From: DTDX01 sp964608455
GTDB lineage: Archaea > Thermoproteota > Bathyarchaeia > 40CM-2-53-6 > DTDX01
NCBI GenBank assembly: GCA_964608455.1
Contig: CAZSNM010000003.1
Coordinates: 1 to 64,000 of the forward strand
Direction: 5' to 3'
DNA length: 64,000 nucleotides
The translations under genes and the position numbers were made by a program. Under the pieces are notes generated by a model that was not told the origin of the DNA, made no database searches, and saw nothing but the letters and a program-made list of their open reading frames with translations. Positions 33,728-41,466 of this stretch are shown here, in pieces. Position 1 is the stretch's first letter; every line of letters begins with the position of its first letter.

Positions 33728-34357
33728 TCACCTTACCCAATCTTTTGAAGTAACAATTTTATAGGTGTTTTTTAAAGCATCATAAACTGCAAATGCTGTG
33801 GATGGAATTGTGCTTGTTGAACCAAAAGTTCTTGTCCAGCAGTCTTTAACTCCAGCAAGCCTTAAAATTGTTTTAACGGTTTCTCCAGCAACAAGACCTA
33901 ATCCTCTAGGTCCAGGAATTATTTGAACAGTTACACTTCCACATTTACCTTCTACCTTAAATGGAAGTGAATGAGGAATATCACATCCACATTCCCAGCT
34001 TCCGCATCCTCTTCTAATAGGTGTTATATTTAATTTTGCTTCAGCTGCAGCTTTTTCTATAGCTGCTCTCACCTGCTTCGCTTTACCAGTTCCAACTCCT
34101 ATAAATCCATCTTCATTACCCACAGCTACAACAGCTCTAAACCTTGTTTTTTCACCAGCATCAGTTTGTTTTTGAACAAGCCCTATACCCAAAACTTCTT
34201 GTTGAAGATTAGGAAGAAGAGCATCAACTATTTCAGGCTCTTTAATTTTTAATCCTTGCGATAAAATATCTTGAATTGAAACTATTTGACCTGAAAGAAC
34301 CATTTCTCCAAGTTTTGTTTTAGGAACCCATTTAACTTTAGATTCAGTTTTTTCCAT
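33728..34357 (-). CDS. rps5: 30S ribosomal protein S5
   Basis: Protein of 209 residues with RFRAVVAVGNEDGFIGVGTGKAKQVRAAI, the double-stranded RNA-binding-like domain, and GPRGLGLVAGETVKTILRLAGVKD. It is separated from L19e by only 7 bases, where L18 is normally encoded. Confidence 0.96.
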   Translation of the reverse strand: MEKTESKVKWVPKTKLGEMVLSGQIVSIQDILSQGLKIKEPEIVDALLPNLQQEVLGIGLVQKQTDAGEKTRFRAVVAVGNEDGFIGVGTGKAKQVRAAIEKAAAEAKLNITPIRRGCGSWECGCDIPHSLPFKVEGKCGSVTVQIIPGPRGLGLVAGETVKTILRLAGVKDCWTRTFGSTSTIPSTAFAVYDALKNTYKIVTSKDWVR

Positions 34358-34364
34358 TTGCTTT

Positions 34365-34790
34365 TTACCTCTTTCTAATTAAATTATGCAGTTTTATGTA
34401 TTCTTTAAGGTGGGCAGAATCTTTAAAGGCGCCTCCTTTAGCCATTAAATATAATTTGCGATAAACTTTTTTTGTAATAAGTTTTTTATCTCTAAGAATT
34501 TTAAGTTGCTTTCTAATTTTTCTAATTTTATTTACCCAAAGCTTCTTTTTAGATATTGAATGACCCTTAACATTTCCAGGAGTCCTTCTTTTTTTGGAGG
34601 CTTTTTTTCTACCTTTGCTAACTCCTTTAGCTTTAACTTTTTTAATTACTCCTTCATGAATAAGCTTTTTAATTTCTTCTCTAGTTATAGCTGATTCTAC
34701 TTTATCTATTTGTTCAGGGTCAATTTTAATTCTTGTTTCACCTGATTTTAATATTGATGCTGCAAGACGCTTTTGAGTTTTTAAACTCAT
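34365..34790 (-). CDS. rpl19e: 50S ribosomal protein L19e
   Basis: Highly basic protein of 141 residues with KTQKRLAASILKSGETRIKIDPE at the start and GRKKASKKRRTPGNVKG in the middle. Its ATG overlaps the L32e stop by 4 bases. The next gene is S5, so L18 is missing from its normal position. Confidence 0.95.
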   Translation of the reverse strand: MSLKTQKRLAASILKSGETRIKIDPEQIDKVESAITREEIKKLIHEGVIKKVKAKGVSKGRKKASKKRRTPGNVKGHSISKKKLWVNKIRKIRKQLKILRDKKLITKKVYRKLYLMAKGGAFKDSAHLKEYIKLHNLIRKR

Positions 34791-35158
34791 TCAGTTTTCT
34801 CCTCTTTTTCTTCTTCAACTTTTTTATTGAGAACTTTTAAACCTAACTCTTTGGCTTTCTCAAGGATTTGAAGCTTCTTTTTTTCTCCTACAGTATGAGC
34901 TATTACAATCGCTTGAGTTTCTTTATTTATTTTTTCTAAATCCTTGATTGTATAGACAATTACTGGTTTATATCCTGAAGGATGAAGATTTTTCAATTCT
35001 TTTTTGTTTCCATATCCTATTGAAACAAGTTTAGGCCAACCTTTTATTTTTCTTCGCATTCGACTAGATTTACCTTTAGGTTTTCTCCAGTTTGGTTTAA
35101 CTCTTATATATCGCCAGCTTTCTTGCCTTTTAAACGTAGGTTTCTTAAGGTTTACCAT
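34787..35158 (-). CDS. rpl32e: 50S ribosomal protein L32e
   Basis: Protein of 123 residues from the chosen ATG 35158 (MVNLKKPTFKRQESWRY), the usual family beginning, overlapping L6 by 14 bases. An in-frame extension to 35197 looks spurious. WRKPKGKSSRMRRKIKGWPKLVSIGYGNKKELKNLHPSGY is the family core, given here only by its conserved elements at residues 21-60. Confidence 0.93.
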   Translation of the reverse strand: MVNLKKPTFKRQESWRYIRVKPNWRKPKGKSSRMRRKIKGWPKLVSIGYGNKKELKNLHPSGYKPVIVYTIKDLEKINKETQAIVIAHTVGEKKKLQILEKAKELGLKVLNKKVEEEKEEKTE

Positions 35159-35714
35159 GCTCCAAGCCTTCCTTTTTTTCATAAATATAAATTCCATCTA
35201 GAAAAACTCTAGGATCTTTCTTTTTAATTTTTGTAGCTTGCTCTATATTGCTTGCGGTTTGACTAACTTCTTTTAAATTTAATCCTTGAACAATTATATC
35301 GTCTCCTTTAACTTCAACTTTTACATTTCCAACAATTTTAGCTATTCTAGGAGATTTTTCACCTATGAAGTTTTCTATAATTACTTTTTTTTCTTTTTCA
35401 TTTATTTTAACTGTTACTGGAAAGTGGGAATATACAATTTTAAGTTTATAAGTAAACCCTTTTGTTACACCCTTAATTAAATTTTTAATAAGAGATGAAA
35501 CTGTACCAACTATAGCTATTTCTTTTGTTTTAGGCCAATAAGCATAAACAACTATTTCTTTATTGTTTCTTAATTCAACTTTAACAGGTGCATGAGAAAA
35601 ATCCTCTGATAATTTTCCCAGCGGACCAGAAACTTCTATTAGATTATTTTTTACTGTAACATTTACATTTTCTGGAATTGGAATAACCCTTTCTTCAATT
35701 TCAATTTCTTCCAT
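35145..35714 (-). CDS. rpl6: 50S ribosomal protein L6
   Basis: Protein of 189 residues with the two L6 beta domains. It has VTVKNNLIEVSGPLGKLSEDF near residue 19, LIKGVTKGFTYKLKIVYSHFP in the middle and DPRVFLDGIYIYEKK at the C-terminus. It follows S14 by 19 bases, where S8 would normally be encoded. Confidence 0.95.
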   Translation of the reverse strand: MEEIEIEERVIPIPENVNVTVKNNLIEVSGPLGKLSEDFSHAPVKVELRNNKEIVVYAYWPKTKEIAIVGTVSSLIKNLIKGVTKGFTYKLKIVYSHFPVTVKINEKEKKVIIENFIGEKSPRIAKIVGNVKVEVKGDDIIVQGLNLKEVSQTASNIEQATKIKKKDPRVFLDGIYIYEKKEGLEHGKP

Positions 35715-35733
35715 AATTTAACCCCTTTTCCAT

Positions 35734-35895
35734 TTAATTATATTTTTTAAATCCAAGTTGTTCAGCTACTTCTCTAAAACATTGCCTACAAAGATATAAA
35801 CCATATTTCCTAATTACTGGACCATATTGACCGCATCTTCTGCAAGGTCTGCTTCCTTTTCCAAATTTTCTTTCTTTTTTTGGTTTATGCTTCAT
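35734..35895 (-). CDS. rps14: 30S ribosomal protein S14, zinc-binding type
   Basis: Short protein of 53 residues read from ATG 35895: MKHKPKKERKFGKGSRPCRR and then CGQYGPVIRKYGLYLCRQCF. The CxxC pairs CRRC (residues 18-21) and CRQC (36-39) bind zinc. It lies 16 bases after L5 and 19 bases before L6. S8, its usual downstream neighbour, is absent. Confidence 0.93.
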   Translation of the reverse strand: MKHKPKKERKFGKGSRPCRRCGQYGPVIRKYGLYLCRQCFREVAEQLGFKKYN

Positions 35896-35911
35896 TAAGG
35901 TTTCCCCTTTT

Positions 35912-36457
35912 TTAATCTTCAGTTATTTCCACTCCAAAAGTTGATTTAATAAATTGAATAGCTTCCTCCTTAGAAATTAAATGTTTCTTTCCAATTTTAG
36001 ATCTTTTTATATTTTTTCTTTTTACTCTGAATCCTGGTCTTTCCAAGCTAACGCATACGTCCATTCCTATCATTCCAAGTTTTGGATCATATTTTACACC
36101 AGGGATATCTATATGCTCTTTTATTCCAAAAGAAAAGTTTCCATAATTGTCAAAACTTGATTTTTTAAGTTTATTTCCAACAGCCTCTAAAGCTTTCTTT
36201 AAAAATGAAGTGGCAGCTTCCTTTCTTAAAGTAACCATGCAAGCAATAGGCTCTCCCTTTCTAATACCGAAATCTTTAATTGTTCTTTTAGCTTTTCTAA
36301 CGCAAGGTTTTTGACCTGTTAAATTAGATAAAATTTTAATAGCTTTTTCTAATGGTTCTCCGGATTTTCCAACGCATACATTAACTGAAACTTTCTCTAT
36401 TCTTATTTTCCTCATCGGATTTTCTTCTTTAGTTAAAATTTCACTTATTGAAGTCAA
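35912..36457 (-). CDS. rpl5: 50S ribosomal protein L5
   Basis: Protein of 181 residues with RKIRIEKVSVNVCVGKSGEPLEKA at the start, TIKDFGIRKGEPIACMVTLR in the middle and DPKLGMIGMDVCVSLERPGFRV near the C-terminus. It starts only 26 bases after L14, so L24 and S4e, which normally lie between, are missing. Confidence 0.95.
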   Translation of the reverse strand: MTSISEILTKEENPMRKIRIEKVSVNVCVGKSGEPLEKAIKILSNLTGQKPCVRKAKRTIKDFGIRKGEPIACMVTLRKEAATSFLKKALEAVGNKLKKSSFDNYGNFSFGIKEHIDIPGVKYDPKLGMIGMDVCVSLERPGFRVKRKNIKRSKIGKKHLISKEEAIQFIKSTFGVEITED

Positions 36458-36483
36458 TTTTTTATTTTCACTCCTTTTTCCAC

Positions 36484-36921
36484 TTAAATTATTATATTAG
36501 CTACGTTAGCTATTCTAGGCCATCTTTCAGCTGCTTCTTTAGCTACAGGTCCTTTAATTTCGCTTCCTTTAAATTCTCCTTCAGCAGTCATTAATACAGC
36601 AGCATTATCTTCAAATTGAAGCCAAGTTCCATCCTTTCTTCTATAAGGTTTCCTTTGCCTTATTATTATAGCTGGAAAAACTTGACCTTTAAGTTCTGGA
36701 GTGCCTTTAACTACTGTTACTCGAACCATATCTCCAACACATGCGGCAGGTAACCTTCTAAGTCGAGATTTATAACCGCTTACTGAAATTAACTTTAAAA
36801 TTTTAGCTCCTGTATTATCAGCGCAAACTAATCTTGCACCTGCAACTAAACCTCTAGATATGCGAGGCCTATACTCCACTACACCTTTAGCGCTTACAGC
36901 TCTGGTTTTTGGACCGGGCAT
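36484..36921 (-). CDS. rpl14: 50S ribosomal protein L14
   Basis: Protein of 145 residues with LVCADNTGAKILKLISVSGYK, GDMVRVTVVKGTPELKGQVFPAIIIRQRKPYRR and a C-terminal GPVAKEAAERWPRIANVANIII. It follows S17 by 45 bases. Confidence 0.96.
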   Translation of the reverse strand: MPGPKTRAVSAKGVVEYRPRISRGLVAGARLVCADNTGAKILKLISVSGYKSRLRRLPAACVGDMVRVTVVKGTPELKGQVFPAIIIRQRKPYRRKDGTWLQFEDNAAVLMTAEGEFKGSEIKGPVAKEAAERWPRIANVANIII

Positions 36922-36966
36922 TTAGGTTTTCACCATTAAAAATAAATTTAAAGGTTAAATTTTAAG

Positions 36967-37299
36967 CTAGCGTTTTTCAATTTTTTCAACAACAACAAAA
37001 GATATATTTTTGCTTATTGGTCTGCATTCAGCTATTTTTACAATATCTCCTTGTTTAGCTTCAATGCAAGGTGGATTATGCGCTAAAATTTTACTATGAC
37101 GTTTTTCATATCGCATATACTTTTTTATATAATGAAGATAATCTCTTTTTACAACAATAGAGCGACTCATTTTATCGCTAGCTACAACTCCAACCATTAT
37201 TTTTCCTCTAACTTTTAAATTACCATGAAATGGACATTTAGGATCATTACAAGTTTTTTTTGGGGGAGAAACATTTAAACCTATATTTTTTGTTACCAA
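36967..37299 (-). CDS. rps17: 30S ribosomal protein S17
   Basis: Protein of 110 residues with the archaeal start KTCNDPKCPFHGNLKVRGK, RSIVVKRDYLHYIKKYMRYEKR and GDIVKIAECRPISKNISFVVVEK. It overlaps the RNase P component gene by 7 bases. Confidence 0.96.
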   Translation of the reverse strand: MVTKNIGLNVSPPKKTCNDPKCPFHGNLKVRGKIMVGVVASDKMSRSIVVKRDYLHYIKKYMRYEKRHSKILAHNPPCIEAKQGDIVKIAECRPISKNISFVVVEKIEKR

Positions 37300-37574
37300 C
37301 GTTTCAACCTCGCTTTTAATCTATTTTCAGGTCTTCCAACTAAAATTTTTCCATCAACCTCAACTATTTTACCATTTGGTAAGAAAAAATGAAAAATGGA
37401 TATATCCTTAGGGATAATTCTTATTTTATTTTCTGATTGAATGCTTAAAGTATTTTTCGTTTCATCTATTATAAATCCTTCAAATCCTTTAAGTTGAGGA
37501 TTTTTACAATCAAATATTTTAACTTTTAATCCTATTAATTCATGTTTCACTAGATTTTCTGGAGTTATCTCCAA
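37293..37574 (-). CDS. rnp1: Ribonuclease P protein component 1 (Rpp29/Pop4)
   Basis: Sm-like protein of 93 residues that pairs with Rpp21 on the RNase P RNA for tRNA 5' maturation. LVKHELIGLKVKIFDCKNPQLKGFEGFIIDETKNTL is the family core (residues 9-44), followed by VDGKILVGRPENRLKARLK. Its position between L29 and S17 is conserved in archaea. Confidence 0.92.
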   Translation of the reverse strand: MEITPENLVKHELIGLKVKIFDCKNPQLKGFEGFIIDETKNTLSIQSENKIRIIPKDISIFHFFLPNGKIVEVDGKILVGRPENRLKARLKRW

Positions 37575-37577
37575 AAC

Positions 37578-37784
37578 TTAACTCCTCCCTTTAGCTTCAT
37601 TTTCAACAGTTAAAAGCCTTGCTATAGTTTTTTTAATTTCTCTTATTTTTGATGGATTTTCAATTGCTCCTCCAGCTTTGCTCATGGTTTTTAATCGCAT
37701 TAACTCAACTTTAAGCTCCTCTATCTTTTTTAATCGTTCCTCAGAGCTCATCGCTCTTATTTCCTTTATTCTTAAAATTGCCAT
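37578..37784 (-). CDS. rpl29: 50S ribosomal protein L29
   Basis: Two-helix protein of 68 residues with KEIRAMSSEERLKKIEELKVELMRLK and PSKIREIKKTIARLLTVENE. It is 1 base from S3 and 3 bases from rnp1. Confidence 0.93.
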   Translation of the reverse strand: MAILRIKEIRAMSSEERLKKIEELKVELMRLKTMSKAGGAIENPSKIREIKKTIARLLTVENEAKGRS

Positions 37785-37785
37785 T

Positions 37786-38394
37786 TTAGTTGCCCTCCTG
37801 TTTAGGTTTTATCATAGGTTTATCTGGAAACTTTGCATCTGGAGGTAAAATCCTAACTTTAACTCCATAAAGCCCAGGTTTTAATTGAACATATGTAACG
37901 GCTGTTCTTAATTGCTTTAAAACAGGATCACCACATTTAGGCATATATCCTGCACTATATTTTTCATGCCTTGCTCTTTCAGTAGTTAATTTTCCACCAA
38001 TAATTATTTCAGCACCTAAAGCTCCCGCATCCATTATTCTTTGAAGTGCCCAATAAACAGCCCTTCTAAAATGAATTCCCTTTTGAAGTGCAGAAACTAT
38101 TTGAGAAGCAATAACATGAGGATTAAGTTCGGGATTTTCAACTGTTGCAACAGATATTTGAGGATTTTCAATTCCAAACCTTTCCTCTAAAATTTTAGTT
38201 AAGTCTCTTATGCTTTGTCCACGCTTTCCAATAACTATCCCAGGTCTAGCCACATAGATTACTACTCGCGTTCCCAAAGGTGTTTTAGTTAATTCTGTTC
38301 CAACATAACCTGCTTTACTAAGTTCCCTAGCTAGAAACTCGTTTACTTCAGCTTTTTTTAGGTTTTCCTTAACGAAATATTTGTTTATGGACAT
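37786..38394 (-). CDS. rps3: 30S ribosomal protein S3
   Basis: Protein of 202 residues with an N-terminal KH domain (RPGIVIGKRGQSIRDL, about residues 50-65) and the C-terminal domain with GYMPKCGDPVLKQLRTAVTYVQLKPGLYGVKVRI. Unlike the tight spacing of the downstream genes, 186 bases separate it from L22. Confidence 0.96.
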   Translation of the reverse strand: MSINKYFVKENLKKAEVNEFLARELSKAGYVGTELTKTPLGTRVVIYVARPGIVIGKRGQSIRDLTKILEERFGIENPQISVATVENPELNPHVIASQIVSALQKGIHFRRAVYWALQRIMDAGALGAEIIIGGKLTTERARHEKYSAGYMPKCGDPVLKQLRTAVTYVQLKPGLYGVKVRILPPDAKFPDKPMIKPKQEGN

Positions 38395-38580
38395 TATTAA
38401 ATTAACCTTCCGATTAGTTTTAAAGTTTATTTAATAGCATTAAGCATTATCCATTTAAATGTTTACCTTATAAAATTTGCTTTTTTTTATATAATTTAAT
38501 TTACCGAAAAGATTAAAAATAAATAAAAAGGAGCTTTGAATCCTTTTAAAAATAAATCTTCTTTATTTATGTTTTAAATT
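38395..38580 (-). promoter_or_regulatory. Intergenic gap between L22 and S3 with hairpins and a TATA-like box
   Basis: No gene is seen. AAAAGGA and TCCTTTT (38526-38547, 8-base loop) and AAATAAA and TTTATTT (38550-38568) form small hairpins just after L22, possibly a terminator. ATTATATAAAA on the minus strand (38486-38496) could be a promoter for a separate S3 transcript. Confidence 0.35.
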
Positions 38581-39045
38581 TTATGAAACTTCATAACCAA
38601 CCAATTCTATATGAGTTAAAGTTTCGAATTTTGGAGTGGCTCTTCCAAAGGCTCTTGGAATATATCTTTTGATTTTCCTTCCCCTTTGAGAGGCTGCATG
38701 AATAATAACCAAGTTTTCTGGGTTTAAACCTTTATATTCAGCATTTGCTTCAAGCTCATTCAATAATTTTAAAAGTTTATCAGCTACTTTAACAGGGTAT
38801 CTTCCAGCATACCATTTTTCATTCATTCTTCTATGAGGAATTTCTTTTTTATATCTTTTAAATGGTATAGCTTTTCTTAATGCTTTTACCTCCTCTAAAA
38901 GGGTTTTAGCTTCATTCAATTTCATTCCTTTAATAGCTCTGCAAACTTCAGTTGCAGCTTTTGGAGATATTCTTAGTTCTCTTCCAGAACATTTAACTGT
39001 TTTATCCGGATCTAAATTTTGAATTGAATAACCCCATTTAGGCAT
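38581..39045 (-). CDS. rpl22: 50S ribosomal protein L22
   Basis: Archaeal L22 of 154 residues with MPKWGYSIQNLDPDKTVKCSGRELRISPKAATEVCRAI at the start and the exit-tunnel hairpin region ASQRGRKIKRYIPRAFGRATPKFETLTHIEL near the end. It is 17 bases after S19. Confidence 0.96.
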   Translation of the reverse strand: MPKWGYSIQNLDPDKTVKCSGRELRISPKAATEVCRAIKGMKLNEAKTLLEEVKALRKAIPFKRYKKEIPHRRMNEKWYAGRYPVKVADKLLKLLNELEANAEYKGLNPENLVIIHAASQRGRKIKRYIPRAFGRATPKFETLTHIELVGYEVS

Positions 39046-39062
39046 TTAATTCACCATTAACT

Positions 39063-39464
39063 TTATTTTAATGGAACATACATGCTTGATCTTGAAGCGC
39101 CTATTCCTGGAGCGCCATGAACAACCCTTTTATTGGTTATAGCAAATTCTCCTAGATAATGACCTATCATTTCTGGTTTAATTTCTACAGGAACGAATTC
39201 TTTTCCATTATGAACTAAAATTGTAAGTCCAACCATTTCTGGAAGAATAATCATATCTCTGCAGTGAGTTTTAATGGGTTTGCTATTTTCTTTTGAAGAT
39301 TGCTTAGCTTTCCTTATTTTAGTTAAAAGGATTTTTTGCTGTTCTGTTAATCCTCTGAGAAGCGAACGCCTTTGCCTAGCTGGAAGAAGCTTAATAAACT
39401 CATCCATAGACATTTGTTGAAGCTGAGTTAATGTATAACCTCTATATGTAAATTCACGAGGCAT
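39063..39464 (-). CDS. rps19: 30S ribosomal protein S19
   Basis: Protein of 133 residues with REFTYRGYTLTQLQQMSMDEFIKLLPARQRRSLLRG, typical of the archaeal S15-like N-terminus. The core is THCRDMIILPEMVGLTILVHNGKEFVPVEI and GHYLGEFAITNKRVVHGAPGIGASRS. Confidence 0.96.
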   Translation of the reverse strand: MPREFTYRGYTLTQLQQMSMDEFIKLLPARQRRSLLRGLTEQQKILLTKIRKAKQSSKENSKPIKTHCRDMIILPEMVGLTILVHNGKEFVPVEIKPEMIGHYLGEFAITNKRVVHGAPGIGASRSSMYVPLK

Positions 39465-39525
39465 TTTAAATTTTTCCCCTTAAATGTAAATTTGCTATTC
39501 AGTCTTTTTAATTTTTCTTTAATTG

Positions 39526-40281
39526 TTAAGTTTTAGCTTCAGCTTCTCTTCCAGCTTTTTTACCTCTACCCGTTCTTCTAGCAGCTATTAATCCAACTTT
39601 TCTTCCTGGAGGTGCATGTCTAGAAACAGTTGTTGGTTTACCAGGATGCCTATGCCTTCCTCCACCAAATGGATGGGAAGCTGCTATCATTGCTTGCCCT
39701 CTTACTCTAGGATATTTTCTTCCTCTTGAAGCCATTAAAGCTGCTTTGGCACCTGCCTTTAAAAATGGTTTCTCCATTCGTCCAGCTCCAGCAACAACCC
39801 CTATCATAGCTCTGCAAGCATCATTTAAATATATTGTTTTTCCTGAAGGGAGCTTTAATTCTGTTCCTAAAGGTGTATGGGAAACAACAGTAGCGTAAGC
39901 TCCAGAAGCTTTAACGAGTTTTCCTCCATCTCCTGGAAGAAGTTCAACATTACATACAAGGGTTCCTTCAGGAATTTTCCCTAAAGGAAGAATGTTTCCA
40001 ATTTTTATCTCTGCAGCTGTCCCTCTTGAAATCTCTTGGTTTACGCTTAACCCTTCAGGAGCTGGAATATAACATTCTTCTCCATCATTAAATTTTAGGT
40101 AGGCTAGTGGAGCACCTCTTCCAGGATCATGCACAAGATCCACTACAACACCTTTAATTAAACTTTTAGTTTCTTCCTCTTTAAGAGTTGGAAAAACAGC
40201 TTCGCTAACTCTTTTATGGGTTAATGCTCTAAAGACTGAACCCCCTCGACCTCTTCTTTGAACTAAAATTCTTTTACCCAA
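39526..40281 (-). CDS. rpl2: 50S ribosomal protein L2
   Basis: Peptidyl-transferase-centre protein of 251 residues with GKRILVQRRGRGGSVFRALTHKR at the start. The conserved HPFGGGRHRHPGKPTTVSRHAPPGRKVGLIAARRTGR lies near the C-terminus. It is the first gene of the leftward operon. L3, L4 and L23, usually upstream, are replaced by a divergent PGI/PMI gene. Confidence 0.96.
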   Translation of the reverse strand: MGKRILVQRRGRGGSVFRALTHKRVSEAVFPTLKEEETKSLIKGVVVDLVHDPGRGAPLAYLKFNDGEECYIPAPEGLSVNQEISRGTAAEIKIGNILPLGKIPEGTLVCNVELLPGDGGKLVKASGAYATVVSHTPLGTELKLPSGKTIYLNDACRAMIGVVAGAGRMEKPFLKAGAKAALMASRGRKYPRVRGQAMIAASHPFGGGRHRHPGKPTTVSRHAPPGRKVGLIAARRTGRGKKAGREAEAKT

Positions 40282-40320
40282 TTATTGAAACCTCTAGTAG
40301 AAAAATAAGGTAAATAGGGT

Positions 40321-40333
40321 TATTTTTATATGT
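40321..40333 (-). promoter_or_regulatory. TATA box for the L2-led ribosomal operon
   Basis: Minus-strand CATATAAAAATA lies about 40-50 bases before the L2 start codon. This is the expected distance for a short-leader transcript. The same segment separates the divergent PGI/PMI gene. Confidence 0.4.
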
Positions 40334-40365
40334 TTCGTTTTTAAATTAATTTTATCGAGTAAAAA

Positions 40366-41466
40366 ATGCATTTAAATAATTTTTCTAAATTAAATGAGAT
40401 AGATAAGTTTGGAATGATAAATTTTATAGAGGAGGCCCCTAACTATTTACGTTTAACTTTAAATTCAATTAAAACTGAATGGAATTCTTTAAATTTAAAG
40501 AAATATGAGGGTTTAGAAATTAATAATATTGTTATTTCAGGTGTAGGAGGTTCAGCTATAAGTGGAGATATAATTATTGATTGGATTTGGGAAAAAAGTT
40601 TAATTCCAATAATAGTTAATAGAGATTATAGATTGCCTCGATTTGCTGGAGAAAAAACATTGGTTATAGCTGTTAGTTACTCTGGAGATACATTTGAGAC
40701 TTTAACTCAATTTTATGAAGCTTATAAAAGAAAATGTATTTTATTTAGTGTTTCTTCTGGAGGAAAATTAAAAGAAATCTCTGAAAAACTTAATATTCCT
40801 TTTTTAAAAGTTAAGGAAGGTTTACCGCCTCGTGCAGCTTTACCATGTTTGCTTCCAGCTATAGCATATATTTTATCGAAATTTGAATTTTCAATTTCTC
40901 TTTCTGAATTAGAAGCTGCTGCAAATAAAATGGATGAAATAAAAAAAGAATGCAAGTTTTCTCGTAAACTTGAAGAAAACCTAGCTAAAAAAATGGCTTT
41001 AAACATTATTGGAAAATACCCTGTTATTTATGCTTTCGCAAATATGAGTAGTGTAGCCAGAAGAATAAAAGATCAAATTAATGAAAATAGCAAAACACCA
41101 GCTAAATTCGAATTTTTACCTGAAGCATGCCATAATGAAATTGAAGGTATTCACTCTTTAGAAAAAGAAAATTTCTGTTTTCTTTTTGTTGAGGGGCAAG
41201 AAAAAATGGAAGAAGAAATAATTAAAGCATTTAAAGAAGTTTTAAGAGAAAATGGTTTTATTAATATTTATGATGTACCAGTTAAAGGAGAGAAAAAAAT
41301 AGAAAAAATTCTTTCATCAATTTATTTTGGAGATTTCCTATCCTTTTATTTATCTTTAGCATCTAAAATTGATCCAACAATTACAAGAAATATTCAAAAA
41401 TATAAAAAGAGAATAAGCGAAGAAGCTTATAAACTAACAAATTTTTTTACACATTCTATCCTTTAG
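40366..41466 (+). CDS. Bifunctional phosphoglucose/phosphomannose isomerase
   Basis: SIS-domain enzyme of 366 residues interconverting glucose 6-phosphate or mannose 6-phosphate and fructose 6-phosphate. It has ISGVGGSAISGD (about residues 57-68), VNRDYRLP, the SYSGDTFETL sugar-phosphate loop, EGLPPRAALPCLLP, and PEACHNEIEGIH with catalytic Glu/His residues near 250. It replaces classical PGI in many archaea. It is divergent from L2, and its C-terminus overlaps convergent rtcB by 11 bases. Confidence 0.92.
   Translation: MHLNNFSKLNEIDKFGMINFIEEAPNYLRLTLNSIKTEWNSLNLKKYEGLEINNIVISGVGGSAISGDIIIDWIWEKSLIPIIVNRDYRLPRFAGEKTLVIAVSYSGDTFETLTQFYEAYKRKCILFSVSSGGKLKEISEKLNIPFLKVKEGLPPRAALPCLLPAIAYILSKFEFSISLSELEAAANKMDEIKKECKFSRKLEENLAKKMALNIIGKYPVIYAFANMSSVARRIKDQINENSKTPAKFEFLPEACHNEIEGIHSLEKENFCFLFVEGQEKMEEEIIKAFKEVLRENGFINIYDVPVKGEKKIEKILSSIYFGDFLSFYLSLASKIDPTITRNIQKYKKRISEEAYKLTNFFTHSIL

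Noticed and set aside
35158..35197. Longer L32e N-terminus
   Set aside because: It overlaps L6 coding sequence, and family members begin at the MVNLKKP position.
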